NCBI GenBank assembly: GCA_905178155.1 | Contig: CAJINV010000010.1 | Coordinates: 932,425-996,424, forward strand | DNA from: Amoebophrya sp. A120 | Taxonomy: Eukaryota; Sar; Dinophyceae; Syndiniales; Amoebophryaceae | Length of the DNA: 64,000 nt | Direction of reading: 5' to 3' | Shown here: one piece after another, positions 24,276 through 37,600 of the stretch | Layout: each line of letters begins with the position of its first letter | Position numbering within the stretch: position 1 is the first letter of the stretch | The notes under the pieces: generated by a model | The model's input: the letters and a program-made list of their open reading frames with translations, nothing else | What the model was told of the DNA's origin: nothing | Database searches by the model: none | Translations under genes and position numbers: made by a program

Positions 24276-25616
24276 ATCATTCGCCTACAGCAACTTCCAG
24301 GTCGAAGCGAAGAGCTTTTCAACAAGGGGTTGCTGTAGCAGGAGTCATTTCACTACCTCCTCCTTGCGACCAAAACACACTAGCGTCGACACTGCGATTG
24401 CGATGATAAAGGGGAAAAGGAATATACCTCCACGTCGACCTCTTCGCTTCTTTTTCGAGTCAACTTTTTGAAATCTGAACAAGCGTCGATACATGACAAA
24501 ACAAGCGACTAGAGTTGATGAAAACGCATCGATGACACCAACAAGAGTTTTTCAAGTAGTCAAAATAAAACATAGCGCAGGACGACACAAAAGTTCCGCG
24601 TGTAGCAGTCCCTGTGGTCGTCTACTCTCACTCGAGCTTGACGAAGGGTTTTTTTTTCAGCAATGCAAGAAGTGTTCCACCTCATCATGGTCGCAATTGT
24701 TTCGCATCGAAATTGGTTCGCCAACACTTGATGGTCTTTCAAAAGGATGATAGATGATCACTTACCTCGACGAGACTGTCAAAAGTTGAAAATTGAAAAT
24801 CGTTCTCGTCGATTATTGAGGCACGAGATGAAGAAGTCGATGGAGAAAAAGAAGTGTTTACTATTGATTGGTAGATGAGTAGTTTATTTCCGTAGCTTCT
24901 TTCTGGTTGAAGAAAAAGATGTTTATCAAATTGCAAATCGAAGATCGCACTCTTGCGGATCATCGCGATGTAGTTCTTGGAACAAAAGGTCTTGGCTTTA
25001 GTTGGTGGCTCTCTGTACAAGTCGAGGAGGCACTTGCTGCGTTTGGTATGATGTATGTTTGTACGCAGTTGTGTCTACAAGTGCCGGTCCTGTTTCACCA
25101 AATTGGGAGTCAGCGAGCCATCTTCGCTTGTTAATGAATAGAGAAATTTTGATTTTCTCAGCGAGGAAATAAATTTTGATTCTGTGAAGGAGCCCTCGTC
25201 CGCATATCGTTTGACATATCTTCGATGGATAGCGACGAGGTACTATTTTTTTCTGGTGGGAAAGAATGATTATGAAATTCGCAAAAATCTTCGTGGAACG
25301 TCCCTACCAGACCTAAGTACGCCCTTCCCTAAACTCCCATGACGGTTCAGCAGCTAGGCGTGTGGTCGTCCCCTCGAGGAGCGGGTCTAGGTTTATCTCC
25401 AGCCTGCTCGTGCTCCTCCGGCGAGCAGGGCAGTACAAGAAGTAACAGTGGCACAACAGGAGTACCTCGTCCTGGGTCGCGCCGGTATTGTGACGCTAGT
25501 GTTGAGAAGTTGCTCCACTTCTACAACTACTAGTCGCCACAGTAGTTCTTAAAAATCGAAATACAGCACGAGCACTTCTACTAGCACAGTCGGGCAACAT
25601 CAACTCCCGAAGTAAA
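24276..25616. other. Intergenic spacer, PSMA7 to USP48-like
   Basis: No introner, RNA gene or credible coding frame seen in about 1.3 kb. Confidence 0.55.
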
Positions 25617-28600
25617 ATGCCGCCTCGGAAAAGCAAGAAGTCCGAGGATGCTGCAGCAGCCACGACCGCTACTGCTGCAGCCCGGCGTGCTGGGCCGCCT
25701 CTTGCAGAGGGAGAAATAGCGACTCCTGCCGGGGACAGACCTGCTGCGCGACAGGCCGCACCTCCGAAACCGCGCGGGAGACCGCCCAAGAATCATATCA
25801 CGAACGGCAAAGGACCGGGCGCTGGACCTGTGGGGCAACAACCACTTCCAGCAAGTGGCAAACAAGCAGGAGGGAAGAACAAGAACACGAGTAACGCGAA
25901 AGCCTCTGGTAGGGGTATTAACAACAAATCTGCAGCGAAGCCGCGACTTTCTGATGAAGACTGGTCACCTGACGAAGAAGCTGATCCTGCTGAAGAGGAA
26001 GAAGAACAAGGAGAAAAAATACAAATCCACATAGAGCAGCCGCTTTTCAAAGCCCCCCGGGTTGGAAGAGGAGCAGTACAGATATCAAATGTAAAAATGT
26101 CTGGGTCTGGAAGATTGCCAGGTTTGTCATGCATACTATTTTGCATGACCCAGCGTGCCTGTAATGCACGACCTAGCATCACAGACTTTTAGAGGGATTC
26201 CTGGTGCCTATTCCGCCTGAGAAATGCCCCCTTTATGTAGCAAGAACTGGACACCTGCTGCTGGTCATGCAATACAAATTTTTTTTGGAATCCAAACACA
26301 GCATAACAAGTTGCAACCTTCCAGACCCAGACATATTTGCAATCCATAACAGAAGCCGGAAAATGATACTACGAGCACGACAGCTGGAGCAGTTGTTCTC
26401 CAGCATCGGATATCAAATGCAAAAGTGTCTGGGTCTGGAAGATTCTGAGACTTGTCATGCACGGCTTGCATGAGCCATGATGTCTGTGATGCACGCCCTA
26501 GCATCACAGATTTTTAGAGGGCTTCCTGATGCCTTCTCCGCATGACAAATGCCCTCTCCGCGTAGCAAGAATTCGAATCCTTTTGCTGCTCATCGAACAC
26601 AATTTTTTTACACATCCAAACGCAGCATGACAAGTTGTATTCTTCCAGACCCAGACATTTTTGCATTTGATATCGGACGGGACCGCCACCACCCAACAAG
26701 CCGCAGCAGCGACCACTTCCTCAGCCTGCCGAACAAACTGCGGGTCGTCCCACCCTGACCGCCAGACAGCTAAAACTCCAGGAGGATAAGGACTTCGAGT
26801 TTGCAACGAAGCTGGTCCAAGAAGAAAATAGCGCGCTCGAGCAGGACGCTACGATGGCGAGGAAAATGCAGGCACAAGAAAACCGAAAAGCAGGACGAGG
26901 AACATCTTCGAGAAAGCAAGCGAACATCACTTCGGGTAAGAAAGCGAATAATTATCCGAAAGCCGCGAAACCGAAAGCGAAGACAAGGACGTCAGCGCGA
27001 AAAAAGAGTGCGGACGACGAGGACGTTGTTATGGAAGATCAAGTATCAAATGCAAATATGTCTGGGTCTGGAAGGTGGCAACTTGTGATGCGTCTTGTGG
27101 ATCACACAAAAATCTGTCTTGCGTGATTGCCAAAAGTTGCCCTTTTCTGACCACCATAAGAGGGAGTTTCTCATGCAGGACAGGGAAGATGGAGACCTCG
27201 CAGAATCTGTCATGCTAGGCCCTGCATTCCGGACCTCACGGGGCAAGGGCATGGAAATTCTGCATTCCAAGTTCGGATCCTTCCAGACCCAGACATATTT
27301 GCATTTGATATCAGATTGCTGCGCCAGAACCAGGGGACGATGAGGTGGAAGAAGATGCAGCGGTTGAAGTAGACGGTGGGCAAGAAATTGATGAGAATCA
27401 TGGTGCACAACAACCACCAGCCGCAGGAGGTCCACCTTCGGAGCAGGGAAAAATGTTGGTGGACGACACAGATAATGTACAAATTATCGGCGAGACGCAA
27501 ACTTTAAGTGAAACGAAAGAGGACGAAGACGAGGTACTAGCAATACCGGAGGACGGGGCCGGGGCGATGATTCCCAATGAAAAAGATTGCGCACCAGGAG
27601 GACCAGGCAGTGCTGCTGAACCAGCTTCACGACAACAGACCTCCGCGAAGAAGATTCTACCACCAGGAGTAGAACAAGTTCCCAATACAGCAACAAAATC
27701 AACCGCCGGTAAAACTCGCGCAAGCGGTACTGGTGCAGCTGCAAGTGCGTTACTAGAAAAGGACCAACCGGTAATATCAACAGCGACTTCATCCACCCTA
27801 GTAGTGGCTTCTGGTACAACTACAACAGGCGTAGTAGGTGGTGGCAGTAAACCGAAGAGTCAGTACGCCGTGGCACCGAACGTTTTTAGTCCGGCGGAAT
27901 GGCAAGACGAATTGACTTGCGTTTGCAGAGCAAGAAAACCACCAGAACTTGTACAGGCAAAAGAACCAGCACAACGACCCCAAGAACCAACAGCAGTTGG
28001 TCGTGCACAAGAGCAGCCCGGTGAAAACAAGACTACCACCTCCCCCGTCGTCCCCGCGGTAAAAACTACCTCGCCTCCTAGTACCGCAGAGCCGGAGCCA
28101 GAAGACCTGGCCGCGTTTTGTCTTGTCGGCGCCTACAAGTTGTCCTTCAAGCGGAACTTTTTCACGGACACCTGCGGGCTGACAACGACGCAAAAGCACC
28201 ACAATCCCTTCGGCATCTGGAAAATCCCGAAATCCGTGCAAACGTGCACGAGCAACAGCGACATCCCCGCTTTGAACGCAGACCCGGTCTTGAGCGAAAG
28301 TCTAGCGTTCTACGGAAAGCAACGGCACCTGCCGACCGGGTTGGTCAACTGTGGTGCGACGTGCTACTTCAACTCCGCCCTGCAGAGCTGTTTCTGGAAC
28401 GAGGATGTGCGGGAGCTGATTCTGCGGGCCGACGACCTGCCGGAGGACTCGCCGTTGCGGACCCTGCAGCTGACCTTCGGGAAGATGCTGCAGAACCGGC
28501 AGAAAGCCTGCCTGGTGCGGGATTTGGTGAACGCAATGCAGATCTCCACGTCCGAGCAGGAGGACGTGTCCGAATTCTGGGCGATGTGGTGCGTTACTCT

Positions 28601-31600
28601 TACTTTTGCTAAATCGCTTATATTTCCGTTCTGTTTTTCTAAGTTCGGCGCATGCGCATTTTGGTTTGTTCGCTGCATCAGGCCACGACAGAGCAGGCGT
28701 TTTCGTTTTCGAAACATCGATTATACCACCACCTTGCATTATTTTCATAAAAAAAAATCTGTCAGGTTCGAACTCCTGCAAATCTTCAAGATGAAGGACA
28801 AGACGACAGGGCAGGAGAAAACGATGGAGTCGCTTTTCTACAGCGAGACCCTTGTCCACAGTGCACGCGTGTGTGGCCACAAGACCAAAGCGAAGGTCGA
28901 TGAAGTTTCAACCTGGAAGCTGACTTTTGCAGAGGAGGTGAATCGAAAGAGGGCACGGCTTGCAGGTATCTATGTGACTTTTTGCTGCTTTTCCATCCAT
29001 GAAAGTCCTGATAGTGTCGTCTTTGAAAATTTGGACCTGGACGTGGAAACTACTCATGAATCGTGCTTAGTTTGATAATATGTCGCTGCGGATGACCTTT
29101 TTCAGTAATTTTGAATCAAAGTAGCATGCACCTCAAAATCAAAACAGAGGAAGAGGCCAAACTGCCCGAGGCGCAAAAGCCTGCAACCCGGGGAAGTAAA
29201 GCCGCAAACAAAAATCGCGGCGTTGGTGGGGCCGACGCAGTGCGGCTTGAGGAGCTTCTGGACTCGCATTTCCAGAGCGAAAAGATGATTGGGGACAACG
29301 CTTTGGAATGCGATCAATGCACTGCTGAAAATAATGGCCAGAAGGTGAAACAGGACGTAGTGCGCACTCTGAAGATCGGTAAACTGTCGCCCTACATCAA
29401 CATGGAGCTGATCCGCTACACCTTCGACCCGGTCACGCTCAACCGCATCAAATCCCAGGACCCGCTGAATTTTCCCGTGAAGAACTTGGATTTCACAAAA
29501 TACTTCGCAACGGAGGAGGAGCTGCAGGACATGCAGTATACAACCTGTACCACAGCAACAGCCAGCAGCCAAATCCCTGCATCTTCCTCAAACATCGCGG
29601 CCAGCAGCCCTGTATCAAATGTAAAAATGTCTGGGTCTGGAAGCGAGCAACTTGTGATGCTACCTTTGGACTCTACATAAAATCTGTATTGCATGAACAG
29701 CAAAAGAGTTGTAATTTGTGCTACTTACGCGGAAAGGGCATTTCTCATGCGGTATGAGCATCAGAAAGCCCTCGCAAAATCTCTGATGCTAGGGCATGCA
29801 TCACAGACCTCATGGGTCATGCAAAATCTGCATGACAAACTCCTGCATTCTTCCAGACCCAGACATTTTTGCAATCCATACCCTGGTGCGGTGGACCACC
29901 AACATCCGAAGTCGCAAGGAAAGTCTACCAGTCAGGTATTGTGAGGAAAAATCCCCGTTCCCCATATCAAAACGAAATTTCTGATGCTGGATTTGTGAAC
30001 ACAAATTCGAGCTGTCTTGCTGGAGAGCACTGAAGGCCCATATCAAGTGCGAGTAGCGAGGTTTTGGCTTAGGCACTTAGCATGAAAAACATCCGCGCGG
30101 TAGGCCCAACAGCATGACAAACCGTCTGCGCAATGCGGCGGAGCCTGCGGAATTCCCTCCTTGCAAGACAGACACGATTTGTGACCACAAATCAGCATCA
30201 CAAATTTCCAAAAATGTACCTTTTCCATATGGGGAGGGGGGATTTTTCCTTGCAATATCAGGACGGAGACCAGGACGGAGATCCGCAGATCAGACAGCGG
30301 GACAAGGAGGCCGACCGCCGCGCGAGTGGAAATGGCCATGCGCAAAGACCATCGGGTTGTTCCGCTGGCGGTTTGGATGCGATGAAGAGCAGAACGAAAA
30401 TGAAAAATCCGGCGCCAACATGTGGTCGTGGCCACAACGGGATAATTGGCAGTAGCAGTTCTTCGTCTTCTTCTGCGGCGCAAGGAGGCGGCCCGCCTTC
30501 TGCCGCGAGCAGTACTTCTAGCAGCAGACACCTTTACGACTTGGTCGGAATGCTGATGCATTTGGGTGGCAGTGCAGGTTCCGGGCACTACACGGCGACG
30601 CTGCTGATTGACCGGAAGATGCTCGGGTCGGAAGTGCTGACCAATCCTGTCTGCAGTGAGGTGCCACCAGCGGTACCTGCGGACCACGACTCGGAAGTTC
30701 ATCTGCAGGGAGTACAGCTAGATTGCTCTCCCGCGGGACGAGCAGACTCGAGTAAAAAAGACCCGGTAGTTCCTGTGAATGGAACCACGACCGCGACTCC
30801 TGGTCCCCCTACGGAAGAAGTGGTCACCAATTGTTCTAGCAAGTCAAAGATGAAAAAGGGAACAATAAACAAACGAAGTAAAAAGCTGAGCGAGAACCAC
30901 GAGGCGTCTTCCAAATCACCAGTCCGTGCAGCTCCCATATGAAATGCAAATATGTCTGGGTCTGGGAGATTGCTAGATTTGTCGTGCTAGTCTGGCATGA
31001 CTCAAGAATCTGTGATGCAAGGGCGCGAAGCGGTCCTCTTACCTATCATGCAAAAACGCAGTTTGCCATGCGCAACGTGCAACAACAACACATAGGAGCC
31101 CGAAAATTTGTCATGCTTGGCTGCGTATTGCAGTAGAACTCTCATTCACTATTTTGCATTATAAGTTTCCAGACTCAGACATATTTGCAATGTATATCCC
31201 AAAGTGCCAATCAACTACGAGCCGGACATGCAGTGGTATACGTTTAACGACGACGAGGTCACGGAGTTTGATGGGAAAACGTTCGAGCCGCCCGAACCTG
31301 CCGTCGGGCCAACTCCGCGACCGCCGGTCGTGGTAGAAGATGTCGCGGAGGAGGAGGCAGAGGCCAACCCGTCTCCTGGGCGGCAAGGTATACTTGCTTT
31401 CTCCTGTAGTGTATTCACAAAAATGCTGTTTCAAAATAAATACCGTATCAAAATAAATACAGTGATCCAAATTTGTAATAGCTCTTTTGTGAACCGGACG
31501 TGCCCACCGCACTGCCCGCAGTTTTGTTTATGCTTCGCGCTGAACAATCTCGGGGTCCATCGCATTAGAGGCCTGGCGGGCCATTGTGGCCGCGGCTTGG

Positions 31601-34600
31601 GCTTGCTCCGTCATGCCTCAACCTGCCTTCAAGGCGGGCCAAGCATGTCGTCTCCACGCCTGGAGCATGCAGTCAGTGGTCAACGCACGTTGCTAGTCGC
31701 AACTGCGTTGTGGGACGCCGGAACTGCAAGTAGCAGTACGGCGCCCCTGGCGGCCTCGTCCGGTTCCCAAACCGGGCGTGGGAAAAAACGCCAAAGTGGG
31801 GGTACCTTAGTACCCCTGGAGCGGGAGGCCCGTAAACGGGTCCCGACCCGGGTAGATCCTCGTGCAGGCCCCGACCTGCCGAGAAGAATCCCCGGAAGTG
31901 CCCGACTGGCACAGGACGTGTGGAAGTCCAACGTAGGCGTCTGACAAACGCCGGCAAAGGCTGACGGGGTCCTCCCTCCCCTCACCTGCGCCACTTAGGG
32001 TGAGCACAGCTCCCCGAAACCCCATTCCAGTGAGCCCCTACCCGCTCACACCGAGGCGTCTCTCCCTGTTGGAAGGGGAGGGGGCCTCAATGTCACTAGA
32101 GTCACGCACTTGGGTTAATCTCAAAACTGCTTCGCGCAACCAGGCGCGTGACTCAAAATCTCCACGTGTAAAAGCGCCCGGGCGCCGTGCGCCGCACGAA
32201 AAAACGGCAAGGTAACGTGGGGCATCACGCCCCACGGTGTGTGCCGCTCGCAAGAGCGGTTGTGTCTCCCCTCCGCGTAGGAGAGAAGCGTGGCGTCGAC
32301 AGGCACCACGCAACACGCGCGCGTGTGCCTCGAGCCACCAGCACACGTGTGCCTCGAAATCGCCACGCAGTGCGAGGTCACGCGCGCGCGTGCACCTCGA
32401 AACCCTAGCCGCGATGCGGCAAGGGAACGGACTACGAGATGCAGCCGCACCGTAGTAGCCGCGTGTTCGTTTATGGTTGAAAATCGATCGACAGGACGCT
32501 GCGCAACGCGATTCGCTGCCTCAATGTCGGTCGTCGCAAGGAAACTGTCGGTCGAGAGTTGGATGAGAATGAACTTCCGTACCTCAGAGACCGTTGCGCG
32601 ATACGTACGCGAGCCGTAAAGCCGCAAGGACCTCGACATGAATGGAGTGCGAAAATCGTACAACAAACGCACGTTCAAAAAATCGTGGGCAGTACAACCC
32701 ACGCCGATCCCTAGCATTAAGGAACGTCGTCCAGTAGATACTGATCGATCGTCGAACGACCATAGACACAAACCGCAGGCAAATAAAATTCACACAGGGC
32801 AGGAGCTTAAAGTACATTGCAAACCCACGCAGTAGCTAGCACTAGGACACTCTAGAGCGCGATAGTTTACACCAATTGCAGCAATTAAGCACACTACCCA
32901 GTAAGAGACTTTTGCTTACCCCTAGCGAACAAAGCAAGTGCAACCCCACAGCACAAAACAAACCCCAATGGCGCAAGCGTACACCTTCGGAGGCGGGTCC
33001 CCCGACCCGCTGAAACTTCAACTGGAGGTGCACCCGGACCTCTTCGAGGACACGCTAAAAGCGCGAGTGGCGGCAGCATCTGCGGGATGCGACCCAGAGC
33101 ACCTGGACGCTCGCTGGAAGCAGGCTCTGGCCACGAGTACAGGGCTAGACTGCATCGTCTCCGGCCTGGAGAGTGGCGAATTCCTGGAAATCGACTTGTG
33201 GGAAAACGCGCCGCACGCGCAGCTGCCGCTGTCGGAGCACACAGTCGCGCACTATGTGCGATCCATCGTGGCCCTCACGTTGGTATACGAAAAGTACAAC
33301 TCCGTCGAGTTCGACCGTTTACCCTCGGAAAAGCTCAGGAAGATGGCGGTTATGTACGGCCTACAATCCGGCGGGAACAAAGCTGCGAGGCTGAACACCC
33401 TCCAGCTCGCCGCAGAACAAGACCACTTGTACCAGTTCCCGCTGCCACTCTGCCCAGTCGTCACGGACGGCCTGACCATCCACGACATCACCGAAACGTC
33501 GCTCCAGGTGGACGGGACCCCGGTCCTCGGACAAGCGGCGGGACCCGCCCTGCACCCCATTGTCTACCCGAATGGAGATAACGCCGCGGCGTATCAGGCG
33601 ATCCAACAGGCGGCAGCAGCTGCAGTAGCGGCGCAACAACAGGCGGCAGCTGCAGCAGCGGCGCAACAGCAAGCAGCAGCTGCAGCAGCAGCGCAACAGC
33701 AGGCAGCGGCCGCACAACAGGCGGTGCAACAGCCCGCGGCGGCACAGGGCCCAGGACAGCAAGCAGCAGGTACAAGTACCCTGCTTCTAGAGGCCTGCCA
33801 CTCTCTCGGTCGAGGCAGGCTGGCCTTACAGTAAAACGCTGCAACTCTCTGGGAAAGTTGCAGGGATCGCAGCGCGCGCGCTGCTGCTAGCTATGCACAC
33901 AAAAGCGTCACCACGTATGCCTGCAATATGTCAACCCACAAAACTCACAGGTGGAGCCGCACAAGGTGCGGCAGGCGGGGCACCACCGCCCCCAGCGGCA
34001 CAAGCGCAAGTCATGGGAGCAGCGGCGGCTGCGGGACCCCCAGGCGGAGCAGCACAGGCACAAGCCGGAGGCGTAGGTAACAGCTAACGCTTCTTCGCGT
34101 AGCTAGCCATACGGTCGCTTTCATAGCCATGACATAGCCCCTAGCTAACGTATGACTAACAGCAATACAAACAACACACAGGTGCGCAAGCGCAGCAAGC
34201 AGGAGCGGCTCAGGCAGGAGCAGCAGGAGCACCCGCTGCCGCAGTCCAGGCAGCCGCGGCGGCCGGAGCAGGTATCTTGCTTGTCGTCGCCACAAAGGCG
34301 TCCTGCATGCCCTAAATCACCTAAAGTTCGCTTGTTGAGCACGCCTTCCCTGGAAAGGTGTTGACAGTACGCGAATAGAGGCAGGAGCAAACGCGTCCCG
34401 CGCTCTGAAATTGTGTCTCGCAATTATGAAACTAACCCAACACGACCACAGGAGCGGGACAACAGCAAGGGCCACAGGCACAACAGGCGCAAAACCCGGC
34501 GCAGCAGGCACAAGCTGGGGGAGCAGCAGGTACAGCCTCCACAAGTCTGTCTTTGCCCTTCTGCGTCTTTCAGAACTCTAGACCCGCCTAGAACACTAGA

Positions 34601-37600
34601 AGCGAAGACCCCCGCAAACATGTACTTTTGTGGGAATTCGAGCGGGGTTCCAGACCTGCCAAACCAAATCAAATCCCAAACACTCAAACCACAGGAGCGA
34701 ACGCCGCGGGACAACAAGGACAGCAGGCCCAGCCACCGCAGGCAGGTGCGCAAGCAGGTATAAAGCTACCTAGTGTTGCGCATAGTTCATGCCTCGAGAT
34801 CAATGCACGTATGAGCATGCCCTTGTTGAAGCTCCGTCGCGCCCATAGCGACCCACCACCAACTGCCAACAACCTAATAAAAATAACACACAGGTAACCT
34901 ACCCATCCCGCCAGCAGCGGCCGCGGCTGCGGGGGCACAGTTACTAATTGCAGGGCTACAACAGCAACCTCCACCGCAGCAGGCGCAGCTGGGAGCGCAA
35001 CAAGCTGGACAACAACAGGTCGTGCAACAGCAGCAAGCCCCCGGACAACAACAAGCCGGGGCGCAGCAGGGTGGACAGCAACAGCTAGCTGGACAACAGC
35101 AGGTCGCGCAACAGCAACAAGCTCCAGGACAGCAACAAGCTGGGGCACAGCAGGGTGGACAACAACAGCCACCCCCGGCCGGACAGCAAAACCAAGGTGG
35201 ACAGGCCCAGCAGCCACTGCTGCCGCCCGTGGGACAGCAGGCCCAGGCGCAGGGACAGCAGAACCAAGGTGGACAAGTCCAACAGCAGCTGCAGCCCCCC
35301 GCGGCGCAGCAGAACCAGGGACAGCAGAACCAGGCTGCCGGGGCACAGCAACAATACGTCGTGATCAACGGCACGGCATACCCGGTCGCGCAACAACCGC
35401 ATCAACCGCAGCGGCAACAGCAACAGGGAGTTCAGCAGTACGCAGTAGCGCACGCTCCACAGCAACAAGGGCTACCCCTGCCGAGGGTTGGAGGAACGCA
35501 ACCTCCGCTCCCACCGCCACAGCAGCAACGGCAGGCGCAAGCACAGGCAAACGTCTACGGTGCGTTCAACACAGGAGGGGCGCAGAACGCTGGCACCGGG
35601 GGAGTCCACAACTTCGAACGGTACGCGGCAACAGCCCCGCCGCCGACTAGCAACGCGCGAACCGACATGCACAACTTCCAAAATTGGAGCGAAGACGAGC
35701 GGGCTCTGTACTTCGACACTATGGTAAAACGGGCAACGGGAACCCAAACGGGCGTACAACTGCCGGAGGAGCCCATCCTGCAACCCGTCAACGCCCACTG
35801 GCACATGCGGGATGAAACGCTAAAACCTCTGCCACGCAACCGTAGGCCGGACGATGACGCCGGGGCCGACCCCGGTTACTGGGTCATCACCAGCCAGAAT
35901 AGACCGGTGAACTTGGAGTGCTTCCCGCTGGTCTGGATGTCCAGCCAGTACAAGAGACCGCAGTCGCTTCCGAGGGTGAGAGCGAAAAACGCCGACGGTA
36001 CGTATACCAACGGCAAACCGTGGAACGAAGGCAGAGTGTACGAAGTAGAGTACATCTCGGACTTGCGAGATTTGTTGGTGTGCCACAACGCAACCGGTGC
36101 ACAGGTGCAGGTGAACATGCAGAACATCACCTACATGTCGGAACACCTTTGGGTGGATACCGATACGGTATTGTACGAATACCTCAGCAAGTTGGATCCG
36201 GAAGCAAGGCGGGAAGCCAAAATGGCTGTCCTCTGGGCGATGGCGCTCGGAATCAGGGACGAGCTCCAGCTGGTCTTGCGGGCCCTCCAGGAGGAAGAAA
36301 GCCTCACCACTAAGGGGGTACACAACAAGGACACCCTGTACAAAAACACCCCGAAGCACTGGAACGGCGTCTCCTCGGACCTGGAATGGTACATCAAGAA
36401 TGGCAAGACAATCGGCATCACTGAAGGGCAGGCGAAGTCCCTCGTCTACGAGATGCGCCGCATCATCGACAAAAAGATGACGACCGCCACCCCCAACATC
36501 ACGCAGACGGACATCGAGCACGTACAAATCGGCCACATCTATGCCTTTTGGCAAAGATGCGTTGATGGAAATTTCGAAGTCAACGGGGTACAAAGCGCCC
36601 ACCTCCCGAAAGGGGCTAACTTTGTGGCGTCCTCCAGCCGAGCGGAGAAATTCCACCACGTGTGCATTGTCGCCACGGTGCTCAACATGTACGACACAGT
36701 CGCGGGCGCTACCGCCGACCTGACCGGACTACGGGACACCATAAACATCAAGTCGGATTATGAGTTTCAGATCCAGACTTTACCAACCGTCATCTACTCG
36801 TTAGCGTCGAAGCAGCCACCGAACAAGTCGCTGAACTTGGGACTGTCCGAGGGCCAAGGTGGCAACACCAGGACTTTCAAGTACGTGGTAGAAAAGGTCG
36901 CCACGGGTCGCTGCGCCGAGATCATCAAGACGAGACAGTTCTACTTCGCCTCGAACGGGCTCGGGGACGCCAATCCGAATCCGGACAACCTCACTAGAGC
37001 GCAGAAACGCGCGGCAACGCGCCGAGGCGAGGAGGTGGGTAATCCGCACCTGAAGCACCAACGCAAGGCGTCCAGCAGCGACGAACCGATGTTCTCCAAA
37101 AGCCCCACCTTCGACCTGCCCAAGCAGGCCGGCAGCTCCTCCTGGACGAAGAACACAAACCAGTCCAAGATGGGGAAGCTCGACATCACCACCGCCAAAT
37201 ACAAGAGCGACTGGAACGCCAAAGACCCGTACTTCCAACGTAAAATGAGCGCCCAAAAGTCAGTCATCCACGCGGGAAAAATGGCGATGGTCTGCTCGGC
37301 CGCCGGCCTGGTGGAAGAGCCGGGTATCGCGGCCTTGAACTGGCCGCATAGCGTGTGCCGGGATTTCCATATGCAAGGATCCTCCTGCAACGGCGGTTGC
37401 AGAAAGTGGCACGACATTCCCGAAGAGTACAGGACGGACACGCAGTCCTGGTGGCACATCTTGAACATCCAAAGCGCCATGGCCAACAACAACTCCAAGA
37501 ACCTTCAGCAGCTCCAGCCCTGCCTCCCCATGTCACCACCCGGGAACGGCGGGAAAGGCGGACAAGGAAAAGGCAAGGGAGGAAAAGGCAAGGGCAAGAA

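Noticed and set aside
32121-32771. 216-aa minus-strand open frame in the retroelement leader
   Set aside because: No recognisable domain and compositional bias only; antisense to the element's transcription.
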